A stretch of DNA of 64,000 nt from Limnobacter humi (GTDB lineage: Bacteria; Pseudomonadota; Gammaproteobacteria; Burkholderiales; Burkholderiaceae_B): the NCBI RefSeq assembly GCF_024518835.1, contig NZ_JANIGO010000001.1, forward strand, positions 930,001 through 994,000. The letters run 5' to 3'. The notes under the pieces were generated by a model that was not told where the DNA came from, ran no database searches, and saw only the letters and a program-made list of their open reading frames with translations. A program made the position numbers and the translations under genes. Positions 17,654 through 27,520 of the stretch are shown piece by piece (the first letter of the stretch is position 1; every line of letters starts with the position of its first letter).

Positions 17654-17685
17654 TCACCAATAGGACGTCTGCGGCCTATTGGTGA
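17654..17685. repeat. perfect 11-bp hairpin downstream of czcA
   Basis: TCACCAATAGG (17654-17664) is the exact complement of CCTATTGGTGA (17675-17685), with a 10-base loop. No T-run follows on either strand, so it is not a standard terminator. It abuts the IS1595-like end at 17681. Confidence 0.55.
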
Positions 17686-17706
17686 TCATCTGCTACATAA
17701 TAACGG
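17681..17706. repeat. orphan IS1595-type transposon end
   Basis: This stretch matches the right inverted repeat of the copper transposon (38001-38025) at 20 of 24 aligned bases, including the block CTGCTACATAAT. No transposase or partner end is nearby. It looks like the remains of an earlier insertion of a related element. Confidence 0.55.
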
Positions 17707-17837
17707 GACAATAGTGACGTTTGTCCACAGCGAATACGACGCCTGATGCCAATTACACCAAAGCGAAGGTGGTCGAAATCAGTTTCATGAGTTTTCCTTT
17801 CAAAGGTACAGGTTGAGAATCAGATCAAAAGACTCGT

Positions 17838-20800
17838 TTATGAATTCTGCGAAGTGGCCACAGCCTGTGGATGTAACGGTTCGGCAGTGACGTCCTCCAT
17901 TTCCTCGTCTGGACGATGAGCCAGCCGATACAGAATCGGAAGCACGAGCAGCGTCAGCAATGTGGAAGACAGGATGCCGCCAATCACCACAGTGGCCAAA
18001 GGACGCTGTACCTCGGCGCCGGTTCCCGTGGCGATGGCCATTGGAATGAAGCCCAATGACGCCACCAAGGCTGTCATCAATACAGGACGCAAACGAGTCA
18101 ACGCACCCTCGCGGATGGCTGCGTCCAGGGTTGTTCCATCCTCTCGCAGACTGCGGATGTAGGAGATCATCACGAGGCCATTGAGCACAGCAACACCTGA
18201 CAGGGCGATAAAACCCACTGCGGCAGAAATCGACATCGGGATGTCACGCAGCCACAGCGCCAGAATGCCACCGGTCAACGCAAATGGAATGCCGGTAAAT
18301 ACCAGCATTCCATCCTTGACGTTGCCGAACATTGCAAACAGCAATACGAAGACCAGGAGTAACGACACAGGGACGACTATTTGCAAACGCTGTGTCGCCG
18401 ACTGCAGGTTCTCAAAAGTACCGCCCCAGCTCGTCCAGTAGCCCGCTGGGATCTTGACCTGTGCTAAAGCAGCTTCCGCATCGGCCACAAAGGAACCGAC
18501 ATCACGGCCACGCACGTTTGCACTCACCACAATGCGACGCTTGCCGTTTTCGCGGCTAACCTGATTGGGCCCCGGCGCCAGCTCGAAGCTAGCCACTTCG
18601 GCCAGTTGAATGAAATTGGTTCGTCCTTCGACAACGCCCGCACCGCGCGGCAAAGGAATCGGCAAGCGTTTCATGCTTTCAAGGTCGTTGCGCAATGATT
18701 CTGGCAAGCGCACCAAGATGTCGAATCGACGGTCGCCTTCAAACAGCGTACCGGCCTCACGTCCCCCGATGGCCGTGGCCACAGCATCCTGGATGTCAGC
18801 CACGTTTAATCCGTAGCGTGAAGACTTCTGACGATCAATGTTGACCGTGAGCATCGGCAATCCTGTGGTTTGCTCCACCTTCACTTCTGACGCGCCAGGG
18901 ATTTTCTGCAACCTGGACGAGACTTCTTCGGCTGTCTTGTTCAAGACATCCATGTCGTCACCGAAGATCTTCACCGCCACATCGCTGCGCACCCCTGAGA
19001 TGAGTTCATTAAATCGAAGTTGGATCGGCTGGGAAAACTCGTAGTTGTTACCCGGTATCTTGCCCACTACCTCTTGCACGGCGGCCAGCAACTCGTCGCG
19101 TGACTTGCGCGGCTCAGGCCATTCTGACATCGGCTTGAGCATGATGTAGCCGTCCGAAATATTTGGCGGCATGGGATCGGAGGCTATTTCCGCCGTTCCA
19201 GTGCGCGCAAAGACACGGTCGATCTCGGGAAACCTGGCTTTCAGCGTTGCTTCCAGTTGTTTTTGCATCTCCACCGACTGCGACAAACTGGTACCAGGAA
19301 TGCGCAGGGCTTGAATGGCGAAGTCTCCTTCGTTCAAGCTGGGCACGAACTCGCTGCCCATACGCGTTGCGATCAAACCGCACAACACCACTGCCACGGC
19401 TGCGGTAGCCAACACTACAGCCTTGGCTGCCATTACGCGATCTAGCAAGGGACCGTACCAACGCTTGGCTTTCACCATCAAGAAGTTTTCTTTCTCACTG
19501 ACACGGTTGCCAATGAATAGCGCGACCGCAGCCGGAATGAAGGTTACCGACAAAATCATGGCTCCCACGAGCGCCGCCACCACCGTGAACGCCATCGGAT
19601 GAAACATCTTCCCTTCGACGCCGGTCAGAGCAAAGATGGGCAAGTACACCACCATGATGATCAACTGACCAAACAATAGCGGGCGTCGTGACTCCTTGGA
19701 TGCAAGGAACACCTCGTGAAAGCGTTCTGAGCGCGTCAATGGCCTGCCGTAGTGAGCTTGCGCATGGGCAAGACGGCGAACACAGTTCTCGACGATCACC
19801 ACCGCGCCATCAATGATGATGCCGAAGTCCAGCGCCCCTAGACTCATCAAATTGGCGCTGACCTTGTAATTCACCATCCCTGTGAAGGTGAATAGCATCG
19901 ATAAGGGAATCACGGTGGCTGTGATGACGGCGGCGCGGATGTTACCGAGGAATATGAACAGGATCACGATCACTAGAATCGCGCCCTCTATCAAGTTCTT
20001 TTTCACCGTGCTGATGGCTTTGTCCACTAAAACAGTACGGTCATAGACGGTCACCGCGTGTACGCCCTCGGGCAGGCTGCGGTTGATCTCAATCATCTTC
20101 TTGTCGACAGCTTGCGAAACCGTTCGACTATTTTGGCCAATCAGCATGAAGACGGTACCCAGCACCACTTCACGGCCATTGTCCGTAGCAGTACCGGTGC
20201 GAAGCTCACGTCCGATGCCGACCTCGGCCACATCACGCACACGAATCGGCACACCACCCGCGCTGCTGAGGATGACATTGCCGATGTCCTCAACTGTCTT
20301 GACCTGCCCGGGGGCTCGAATCAGGTACTGCTCACCGCGCTTTTCGATGTAACCCGCTCCCACGTTGCCGTTGTTGCGATCCAGAGCCGTCACGATGTCC
20401 TGCAGGGTGACACCCAGGGATGCCAGTCGCTCGGGTATCGGCGAGATTTGGTATTCCTTAGCAAAACCACCTATCGAGTTGATTTCCGTCACGCCGGGCA
20501 CATTGCGCAACTGCGGCTTGATGATCCAATCCTGAATCTCACGCAGATCGGTGGCCGTGTAGGGCTGGCCATCAGGTTTTTTCGCACCATCCTTGGCCTC
20601 GACTGTCCAGAGGTAAATCTCACCCAATCCTGTCGATATGGGCCCCATCGCAGGAGTAATACCAGAAGGCAGTTTGTCGCGGGCCTCCTGAATGCGTTCG
20701 TTGACCAACTGGCGCGCGAAGTAGATGTCGGTGCCATCCTTAAAAATTACAGTCACTTGCGACAGCCCGTAGCGCGACAAGGAACGGGTCTGCTCCAGAT

Positions 20801-21032
20801 TGGGAAGACCCGCCATCACGGTTTCAATCGGGTAAGTCACCCGCTGCTCGGTTTCCAGAGGGGAATATCCCGGCGCTTGGGTGTTAATCTGCACTTGGAC
20901 ATTGGTGATGTCCGGGACGGCATCGATAGGTAGCTTTTGGTAGTTGAATACGCCAATGGCAGCCATACCAAAGACCGCCAGCAACACCAACCATCGGTGC
21001 TCAATGGCTGCGCGAATGAGTTTTTCAAACAT
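17838..21032 (-). CDS. czcA: heavy-metal RND efflux pump, CzcA type
   Basis: A 1064-residue HME-RND proton antiporter with 12 predicted membrane helices and two large periplasmic loops. Helix 4 carries ALDFGIIIDGAVVIVEN, whose Asp, Asp and Glu match the proton-relay residues D402, D408 and E415 of CzcA, so it belongs to the divalent-cation (Co/Zn/Cd) branch, not the Cu/Ag branch. Start at 21032 (MFEKLIRAAIEHR) is the family start; the longer frame to 21080 adds no conserved residues. It is the last gene of czcCBA. Confidence 0.93.
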   Translation of the reverse strand: MFEKLIRAAIEHRWLVLLAVFGMAAIGVFNYQKLPIDAVPDITNVQVQINTQAPGYSPLETEQRVTYPIETVMAGLPNLEQTRSLSRYGLSQVTVIFKDGTDIYFARQLVNERIQEARDKLPSGITPAMGPISTGLGEIYLWTVEAKDGAKKPDGQPYTATDLREIQDWIIKPQLRNVPGVTEINSIGGFAKEYQISPIPERLASLGVTLQDIVTALDRNNGNVGAGYIEKRGEQYLIRAPGQVKTVEDIGNVILSSAGGVPIRVRDVAEVGIGRELRTGTATDNGREVVLGTVFMLIGQNSRTVSQAVDKKMIEINRSLPEGVHAVTVYDRTVLVDKAISTVKKNLIEGAILVIVILFIFLGNIRAAVITATVIPLSMLFTFTGMVNYKVSANLMSLGALDFGIIIDGAVVIVENCVRRLAHAQAHYGRPLTRSERFHEVFLASKESRRPLLFGQLIIMVVYLPIFALTGVEGKMFHPMAFTVVAALVGAMILSVTFIPAAVALFIGNRVSEKENFLMVKAKRWYGPLLDRVMAAKAVVLATAAVAVVLCGLIATRMGSEFVPSLNEGDFAIQALRIPGTSLSQSVEMQKQLEATLKARFPEIDRVFARTGTAEIASDPMPPNISDGYIMLKPMSEWPEPRKSRDELLAAVQEVVGKIPGNNYEFSQPIQLRFNELISGVRSDVAVKIFGDDMDVLNKTAEEVSSRLQKIPGASEVKVEQTTGLPMLTVNIDRQKSSRYGLNVADIQDAVATAIGGREAGTLFEGDRRFDILVRLPESLRNDLESMKRLPIPLPRGAGVVEGRTNFIQLAEVASFELAPGPNQVSRENGKRRIVVSANVRGRDVGSFVADAEAALAQVKIPAGYWTSWGGTFENLQSATQRLQIVVPVSLLLVFVLLFAMFGNVKDGMLVFTGIPFALTGGILALWLRDIPMSISAAVGFIALSGVAVLNGLVMISYIRSLREDGTTLDAAIREGALTRLRPVLMTALVASLGFIPMAIATGTGAEVQRPLATVVIGGILSSTLLTLLVLPILYRLAHRPDEEMEDVTAEPLHPQAVATSQNS

Positions 21033-21048
21033 GTGTGTCGCTCCGATA

Positions 21049-22647
21049 TCAATGGGTGTGTTCGGCAGAGGCTTTGCCAAGCTCTGACTTCACTACAAAG
21101 CTTCCCGCCGACGCATACGGCGCCCCGGCTCTGAGCCCTTGCACCACCTCGACGCGCTTGCCATCGCTGCGGCCCAACTGCACGGGCTGGGCAATGAAAC
21201 CCCCATTTACCTTCAGGAACACGACCGGCTTGTCGCCCACGGTCTGAATGGCATCGCTGGCCACTGTCACAGGTACGTCGGCCTCTGAGGATGTCACTTC
21301 CACGTTGACGAACAGTCCAGGACGCCAAGCACCTTTGGGATTGGACAAGACCACGCGGGCCTTGGCCATGCGGGTCTGTTCGCCAATCAGCGACCCAACA
21401 AAGGTGATGACTCCGGTCGCGCTGGCATCGAATGCAGTGGCCTTGATGGCAACCTTCTCGCCGACCCTGACGAGCGGCAAGTCTTTGGCAGGTACGTTGA
21501 TTTCAGCCCAAACCTGCCCCAGATCGGACACGGTAAACACGGCAGCGTCCTCCTTGACGGCTTCACCGAGGCTAAGATGTTTTTCAATCACCAAGCCATC
21601 GAAGGGCGCACGCAATTCAAAGCGGTTAAGACCCCCAGGAGAACCCGTGGCTAGGCCCAAAGCGGAGAGCTTCTGTTGAGCGTTGGCCACAGCAACTTCC
21701 GCCTCATGCAGCGCTTGCCCTGCTTGCAGATAGTCTTGCTCTGCTGAAATTTTCTGCTCCCAGAGTCGCTTTTCACGCTCGAACGTGGTCTTGGCCAAGG
21801 CCAGACGCTTTTGTGCGGTTTGCAGTTCACTGCGTTGCTCAGACGCAGCCGGGCTCGCAATGACAGCGAGAACCTGTCCTCGTCTGACTGCTTGCCCCAA
21901 GCTGGCCTGCACGCTCTCGACCACCCCCGCAATGCGTGGCACAACGTGTGACGTCCGGTCTTCGTTCAAGCGAATTTCCCCTGGCAATTGCAGGGCGGAC
22001 TTGATTCGTGCCGCACCAGCCGTATCGATACCGATGGATGCCGCTTTGATTTGCGCATCACTGAGTTCGACCTTGCCCTCTTCTTGGTTGAGCACGAACA
22101 TGAAGGGTTCGTTGGCTGTCTGGGCAACGATGCTTATCTCAAACGCGTGCGGCTCCGGCACGACCTCGCGGCTCAACAGGCTGTCCTTGTCAGGTGCGAA
22201 ATTTAGAGTCTGCTTCTCTCCGGTCAAGCGCGTGATGGTGGCGCTGACCTTGGCTGCACCGCTGGGTAGAGGCTTGTCCTTATCGAACAGCCAGATGCGC
22301 AAACGGGGTTCGCCGCCGTCCTCGGCCAGCAACGCTTCCAGCCCGAAATCCCCCTCCTTGAACAACTTGCCTCCATGCGGCCCCTTGCTCGGAGCCTCGT
22401 GGTGCTCGCCGTCCGCATGATCCTTGTCGTGATCGTGTTTTTCTCCACTGGCCTTGCCGTGATGCTCACCATCACTATGTGCCTTGGCTTCAACGTGGCT
22501 GCCGTGACCGTGGCCGTCATCTTCGGCTGTTTTGGTTGCAGTGACGCCGAGAATGGCGCTGCCCAGTACAACGCCCGCCGCAACGATGACGGCGATGGCG
22601 ATCAGATGCTTCTTGCTGACATTCAGTTTGTTGGTGTCGATTTTCAT
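21049..22647 (-). CDS. czcB: CzcB-type membrane fusion protein
   Basis: A 532-residue periplasmic adaptor. An N-terminal membrane anchor (HLIAIAVIVAAGVVLGSAILG) is followed by a His/Asp-rich segment (about residues 40-90, including HGHGSHVEAKAHSDGEHHG) likely to bind metal, then the lipoyl/coiled-coil halves (GVVESVQASLGQAVRRGQVL) and beta-barrel. It links CzcA to CzcC. Its ATG follows the czcC stop with AAGGAATAACC between, so the genes are coupled. Confidence 0.93.
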   Translation of the reverse strand: MKIDTNKLNVSKKHLIAIAVIVAAGVVLGSAILGVTATKTAEDDGHGHGSHVEAKAHSDGEHHGKASGEKHDHDKDHADGEHHEAPSKGPHGGKLFKEGDFGLEALLAEDGGEPRLRIWLFDKDKPLPSGAAKVSATITRLTGEKQTLNFAPDKDSLLSREVVPEPHAFEISIVAQTANEPFMFVLNQEEGKVELSDAQIKAASIGIDTAGAARIKSALQLPGEIRLNEDRTSHVVPRIAGVVESVQASLGQAVRRGQVLAVIASPAASEQRSELQTAQKRLALAKTTFEREKRLWEQKISAEQDYLQAGQALHEAEVAVANAQQKLSALGLATGSPGGLNRFELRAPFDGLVIEKHLSLGEAVKEDAAVFTVSDLGQVWAEINVPAKDLPLVRVGEKVAIKATAFDASATGVITFVGSLIGEQTRMAKARVVLSNPKGAWRPGLFVNVEVTSSEADVPVTVASDAIQTVGDKPVVFLKVNGGFIAQPVQLGRSDGKRVEVVQGLRAGAPYASAGSFVVKSELGKASAEHTH

Positions 22648-22649
22648 GG

Positions 22650-24005
22650 TTATTCCTTATTCGCTGGCTGGGTAGCATTTGCGCCAGGTTCGCCGAGCAC
22701 GCGGTCAATGTCCGCAGCCGTGCGATGCGCCTCAACCAATGCTTTGAGGTATTGGGACTTGGCGGCAAAGTAGGTGCGCTGTGCGTCCAGCACTTCCAAG
22801 AAGTTGAACTTGCCGTTTTCAAATCCGACGGTGGCCGCGTCGTAGGCACTTTTGGCCCCAGGTAAAACATCCCGTTGCACGACGTCGACTTCCCCACGAA
22901 TGGATTCCAGCCGCTCGCGGGCTTGCAATACGTCCGTGCTGACTCGCATGTTCAAAGCTTGGAGTTCGTCCCGCGCCTTGTCTTCGCGCTTCAACGCTTC
23001 CAACAAGTTCCCCTGATTGCGATCAAACAGCGGCAAGGGGACGGAAACACCGAACAGCAGTTGATCGCGCTGCAGTTCGTTGGGGCGTTTCACCCCCAGG
23101 CTGAATGTGACGTCGGGTATCCGTTTGCTGCGCTCTACATCGACCAACGACCTGCGGCGCTCAACCTCCAGCTGCATACGGCGCAGCGTTGGCGAAGCGG
23201 ACAGGCGCTGCTGGACGTTGTCGAACGAAGGGACAGCCGGAAGCTCCTCCACGTCGCCCGACACGAGAGTAAATCGAGGTGGGTTGGCCCCTAGCAAACT
23301 GGCCAAGCGTGCCCGAGCATTGCGTTGCTCGCTCTGGGCCTGTGCCAATTCGACTCGCACACCTGCTTCGGCCACACGTGCCTTGGTTTCTTCGACCGGC
23401 GAAACCTTGCCCGCTGCCACGCGTTTGGCAACAGCATCGGTAGCGCGTTTTGCCAGATCGACACTGGCTTGAGCCAATGCTGCGCGTTCCTGTGCCGCCA
23501 AAGTCTCGAAGAAGGCAGCAACCACGGCGGCACGAATTTCGACGCGGCGCAAGTTCAGTTCTTCGACCGCAATGTCGCGTCCTCGTTCTGCCGCCGTGAT
23601 ACGGGCCGCGCGCTTGCCACCCATTTCGACGGGCAGATTGATCTGCACACTTTGTGTGCGGGTCGCTGCCCTCTGGTCTTCCAGCGAGTACGCCAGTTCG
23701 GGATTGGGGCGAGCTTGCCCCTGGATCACCTGACCTTGCGTTGCCTCGATTTCCCGCCTTGCGACAGCCAAGTCTAGATTGCCATCCAAGGCCAGCGCGA
23801 CTGCCTTTTGCAGCGTCAGGATCGTTGCCGCTTCGCTCGGCAAGCCGCTTCCGACGACTGGGTCATTGTCTTGTGCTGCTGGCAGCGCCTGAGCAAAAGC
23901 TGCCCTTGCAGTGAACGCAACGATCAGGCTAGTCGCAGCCGCAACTTTTGAGGCGCGAAGGACGGAGACTGACTTCCGTCGTTTGTGATTGTGATAACTC
24001 TTCAA
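22650..24005 (-). CDS. czcC: CzcC-type outer-membrane factor
   Basis: A 451-residue TolC-like outer-membrane channel. A signal peptide (VAAATSLIVAFTARAAFA) precedes two internally similar helical halves, with ANPRFTLV and PLPLFDRNQGNLLEA as typical CzcC-branch sequence. It completes the tripartite Czc pump across the envelope. It is the first of the czcCBA genes on the minus strand; a 171-base gap separates it from czcI. Confidence 0.93.
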   Translation of the reverse strand: MKSYHNHKRRKSVSVLRASKVAAATSLIVAFTARAAFAQALPAAQDNDPVVGSGLPSEAATILTLQKAVALALDGNLDLAVARREIEATQGQVIQGQARPNPELAYSLEDQRAATRTQSVQINLPVEMGGKRAARITAAERGRDIAVEELNLRRVEIRAAVVAAFFETLAAQERAALAQASVDLAKRATDAVAKRVAAGKVSPVEETKARVAEAGVRVELAQAQSEQRNARARLASLLGANPPRFTLVSGDVEELPAVPSFDNVQQRLSASPTLRRMQLEVERRRSLVDVERSKRIPDVTFSLGVKRPNELQRDQLLFGVSVPLPLFDRNQGNLLEALKREDKARDELQALNMRVSTDVLQARERLESIRGEVDVVQRDVLPGAKSAYDAATVGFENGKFNFLEVLDAQRTYFAAKSQYLKALVEAHRTAADIDRVLGEPGANATQPANKE

Positions 24006-24176
24006 AATCCGATTCTCCAGTGATATTCAAATACACGAGGGAATCGGCGGAGAGCGATCCAAATGATCGCCTGCTCGTCGTCACGTCAGCCGAGCGAGGT
24101 CGGCTTGATACGGTCACGCGCTAGGCGTATCCGTGCATTGGTGATAACGAAGGGGAAGGAACGCGCTCCCCGCCGA

Positions 24177-24530
24177 TCAGGCGAGGACACGCCACTGAGG
24201 GCGTTCAAGGCGTTCAAAAGGGGGCGACGTGAGACGAGCCCAGTAATCTGCTGTATCCAGAGACGAGTCGGCAAGCGATGCAATCGTGACTGCCCCAGGC
24301 AAGGCCGACAAACATCCCGCGTGACAGGATGCGCAATCGGGATCGCCACCGATGGTCTTGGCTGGATCGGAAGATGCGTCTTTGCCATCCGCAGTCTTGT
24401 GGTGATGGACATGGTGGCCAAAGTGCTTGGCTGCGGCACCGGTTTCGTGTTGGCAATAGCTGGCTGCAGCCGCCCAGCCAAGCTGTAGCGGCATAAACAC
24501 CAACAAAAGGATTGCCAACCATTTACGCAT
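24177..24530 (-). CDS. czcI: CzcI-family small periplasmic metal-resistance protein
   Basis: A 117-residue exported protein (signal MRKWLAILLLVFMPLQLGWAAA) with a His-rich stretch (HFGHHVHHHK) and the cysteine motif DPDCASCHAGCLSAL, both typical of CzcI, a small accessory/regulatory protein found ahead of czcCBA. The start at 24530 is chosen over 24734, whose extra 68 residues look non-protein-like. It lies between cadA and czcC in the same direction. Confidence 0.85.
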   Translation of the reverse strand: MRKWLAILLLVFMPLQLGWAAAASYCQHETGAAAKHFGHHVHHHKTADGKDASSDPAKTIGGDPDCASCHAGCLSALPGAVTIASLADSSLDTADYWARLTSPPFERLERPQWRVLA

Positions 24531-24571
24531 ATCAACAGTGTAGCAGCTATAGACTTCCCTGTGCATCTTTT

Positions 24572-26806
24572 CTACTTGCTCTGTTGCCTTCCAAGCAACC
24601 TTAGCCCATTGAAGACCACCAGCAAGCTTGCCCCCATATCCGCAAAAACCGCCATCCACATGGAGGCATTGTCGAAGATGGCCAGAAGTAAGAAGACCAG
24701 CTTGATGCCTAGCGCAAGACTGATGTTCTGCCAAAGCACAGCATGGGTGCGCTTCGAGAGCCGTATCGTTTCCGGCAGACGCCGCAGGTCGTCGTTCATG
24801 ACCACAACATCGGCGGCCTCCATCGCCGTATGGGTTCCAGCAGCACCCATGGCGAAGCCGATGTCGGCCTTGGCAAGTGCTGGCGCATCATTGATGCCAT
24901 CGCCTGTCATTGCCGTGATGCCCAAGCGCTGTTGAAGTTCGCAGATGGCCTGCAACTTGTCTTCGGGTAGCAGGTTGCCCCGCACCTCGGCAATGCCCGC
25001 CTGAAATCCGACGGTGCGCGCGGTCGCGATGTTATCACCTGTCAGCATGACCGGTGTCACGCCGAGCGACTTCAGGTCGGCCACCGCTTGGGCGGAGGAT
25101 GGCTTGATGGTGTCCGCCACAGCGCAGATCGCCATCACACGTTCGCTGTTAGCGAGGAGTGTGACCGTGCGACCTGCCTCTTCATGAACTGCGAGGCGGG
25201 CTTCGAGTTCAGCCGAACATTGCCCACGCTCCTCGATCCAGCGGTGGTTGGCCAGCGCGTAGGAATGATTGCCGATGACACCTTGCACTCCACGCCCTGC
25301 GACGGCTTGAAACTCTCCCACCTCTAGATCGGCGGTTGACAACCCCTCTGCGATGGCTTTGGAAACCGGGTGATCCGACCGGCCCGCGAGACTCTTTGCA
25401 AGCCCTTCCAGCACCCGTTGATCAAGGCCTGTGTCCACGGGCTCGAAGGCCACCAGTTTGGGCTTACCTTCCGTGATCGTGCCGGTCTTGTCCAGGGCCA
25501 CAGCTTTGATCTTTCGCGCATCCTCCAAGTAAACGCCGCCTTTGATCAATATCCCCCGCCTTGCCCCGGCTGCCAAGCCGCTGACGACCGTGACTGGTGT
25601 GGAAATAACCAAGGCACAAGGGCAAGCGATGACCAACAACACCAAGGCTTTATAGACAGCCTGCATCCAGGTTAAGTCCGCAAGCCACGGCGCTAACAAC
25701 GCGACGGCGACAGCCAGGATGAAAACGGCAGGGGTGTAGATCGCGGCAAACCGATCTACAAAGCGCTGTGTTGGCGCACGGGACGATTGTGCTTGCTCGA
25801 CTGCGTGGATGATGCGCGCCAGGGTACTGTCCGAAGCGGGCGCGGTGACTCGAAATTCCAAGGCTGCAGACTGGTTGATGGTGCCTGCGTAGACTTCGTC
25901 GCCAGGAGCCTTGTCTATGGGCAGGCTTTCCCCAGTCACAGGGGACTGGTCGATGGCACTCTGCCCGAGCGTCACGACGCCATCGAGCGGAACGCGCTCT
26001 CCTGGACGGATGCGCACTATCGCGTTGACAACGACCGCTTTAACGCCGACGCGCGTCCAACTGCCGTCACTTTGACGAACCTCGGCCTGCTCCGGTGCCA
26101 GCGCCAGCAAGCTCTTGATGGCGTTACGCGCCCGGTCCACCGCTCGAGCCTCGATGGCCTCGGCTATGGCATACAAGGCCATCACCATGGCAGCTTCTGG
26201 CCACTGGCCTATCAAGAAGGCACCTGTCACGGCCACAGTCATCAAGGCGTTGATGTTCAAGCGGCCTTGCCGCAGTGCGGAAAGCCCTTTACCGTAGACA
26301 GAGAAACCCGCCAGGGCGATGGCCACCGCGGCCAGCGCCATTCCAAGGGCTTTTGCTGGCCAACTATCTGAAAAAGCGAATGCCAAGCCTTCAGCCGCCA
26401 CGGCCAGCCCCAATGCAGCAATCAATTTGCCCCATGAGGCCCAGAAACCAATTGGCGCAGCGGCAGTAGCTCCATCCGATGTGTCTTCTACGTTGCGCGG
26501 CTCTGGTTTGAAGCCCGCCTTGCGAATCGCATCCAGAGCCAACTGCAGAGCATGATCATCCGCAGCGATGGCCAACTCGCGGTCGCCCAAGTTGAACTGC
26601 AAGCCACGAATGCCTGCCACGCCGTCAAGTGCTCTACGGATTTCTGACTCTTCTGAAGCACAGTCCATGTTCGCGATCCGGAACCGCTGTGGCGCAACAG
26701 TCGTTGCATTAGACGCCGTTGGCCCGTCCACAGCAAGCGATTTAGCACCGCCACTCCCACAATCGCAGGTCGTGTCAACTTGTTGGCATTGGTGAGTAGG
26801 GTTCAT
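24572..26806 (-). CDS. cadA: Cd/Zn/Pb-translocating P1B-type ATPase
   Basis: A 744-residue P1B-2 type ATPase. It has a Cys-rich N-terminus (TTCDCGSGG), an HMA domain with MDCASEES, the membrane motif ACPCALVIS, the phosphorylation site DKTGT and the hinge MTGDGINDAPAL. These pumps export Cd2+, Zn2+ or Pb2+ to the periplasm, where CzcCBA can carry metal on outward. AAGGAGAAGATC precedes the ATG. It is divergent from the broken cadR and is read from a MerR-type promoter. Confidence 0.95.
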   Translation of the reverse strand: MNPTHQCQQVDTTCDCGSGGAKSLAVDGPTASNATTVAPQRFRIANMDCASEESEIRRALDGVAGIRGLQFNLGDRELAIAADDHALQLALDAIRKAGFKPEPRNVEDTSDGATAAAPIGFWASWGKLIAALGLAVAAEGLAFAFSDSWPAKALGMALAAVAIALAGFSVYGKGLSALRQGRLNINALMTVAVTGAFLIGQWPEAAMVMALYAIAEAIEARAVDRARNAIKSLLALAPEQAEVRQSDGSWTRVGVKAVVVNAIVRIRPGERVPLDGVVTLGQSAIDQSPVTGESLPIDKAPGDEVYAGTINQSAALEFRVTAPASDSTLARIIHAVEQAQSSRAPTQRFVDRFAAIYTPAVFILAVAVALLAPWLADLTWMQAVYKALVLLVIACPCALVISTPVTVVSGLAAGARRGILIKGGVYLEDARKIKAVALDKTGTITEGKPKLVAFEPVDTGLDQRVLEGLAKSLAGRSDHPVSKAIAEGLSTADLEVGEFQAVAGRGVQGVIGNHSYALANHRWIEERGQCSAELEARLAVHEEAGRTVTLLANSERVMAICAVADTIKPSSAQAVADLKSLGVTPVMLTGDNIATARTVGFQAGIAEVRGNLLPEDKLQAICELQQRLGITAMTGDGINDAPALAKADIGFAMGAAGTHTAMEAADVVVMNDDLRRLPETIRLSKRTHAVLWQNISLALGIKLVFLLLAIFDNASMWMAVFADMGASLLVVFNGLRLLGRQQSK

Positions 26807-26827
26807 GATCTTCTCCTTGTTGGTTGG

Positions 26828-26858
26828 ATTTAAAACCCTGTAGCCACTACAATGTCAA
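26828..26858 (-). promoter_or_regulatory. MerR/CadR-type cadA promoter
   Basis: On the minus strand, TTGACA (26853-26858) and TTAAAT (26828-26833) are 19 bases apart, the overlong spacing that MerR proteins correct by twisting DNA. The spacer holds the dyad TGTAG-CCA-CTACA (26839-26851). Confidence 0.75.
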
Positions 26859-26909
26859 GCCTTTACAATGAAGTAATACAATTTTCCTGGCATCGTTCAA
26901 GGTGAAGAT

Positions 26910-27374
26910 ATGAAAATCGGGGAACTGGCCAAGGCCACTCACACCCAAGTTGAGACGATTCGGTATTACGAACGCGTAGGATTGTTACCTGAAACTCCTC
27001 GCACAGAAGGTAACTACCGGGTGTACAGCAGCAAACACGTTGATCGCCTGTTCTTAATTAGGCGCTGCCGAGGGTTGGACATGACGTTGGACTAAATCCG
27101 AGTGCTGCTGCGCTTCAAGGACTCGCCTCAGGAGAATTGCGCACAAGTGAACGACCTGCTCGACGAGCACATAGACCATGTGGCAACACGTATAAACGAG
27201 TTAAAGGTGCTGGAACGACAGCTCAGGTCATTGAGAGCAAACTGTTGCGAGTCTCAACAGGTCAGCCAATGCAGAATTTTGACCGAATTGTCTACAGCGT
27301 TCAGCCAAGATTACGACTCAGCAACAAACAGAGTGCATGTCAACGGGGCACATAACCTCAAAGGAAAGCCTTAA
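26910..27374 (+). pseudogene. cadR: cadR-like MerR regulator with nonsense codon
   Basis: Read through, the product is a full CadR/PbrR-type MerR protein: MKIGELAKATHTQVETIRYYERVGLL, then the dimerisation helix and NCCESQQ, where the metal cysteines lie. TAA at 27093-27095 falls after GLDMTLD, where relatives have Glu in LDEIRxLL; a single G-to-T change (GAA to TAA) explains it. The 61-residue product keeps the DNA-binding domain but loses dimerisation and sensing. cadA may thus be uninduced or constitutively low, unless readthrough or another MerR protein acts. Confidence 0.85.
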
Positions 27375-27520
27375 ACAAACGATGTGAAAAGCAGTTGTTG
27401 CACATGCAGAAGAATTCCAGCCATATGAGGTGGCAAATAAAGGAAGCCACAATCCGAACAACCAACTAAAAATAATCCTTGGCCTTTCCTCACAGCTTCT
27501 TTGGTGGACTTCTCGATGGT

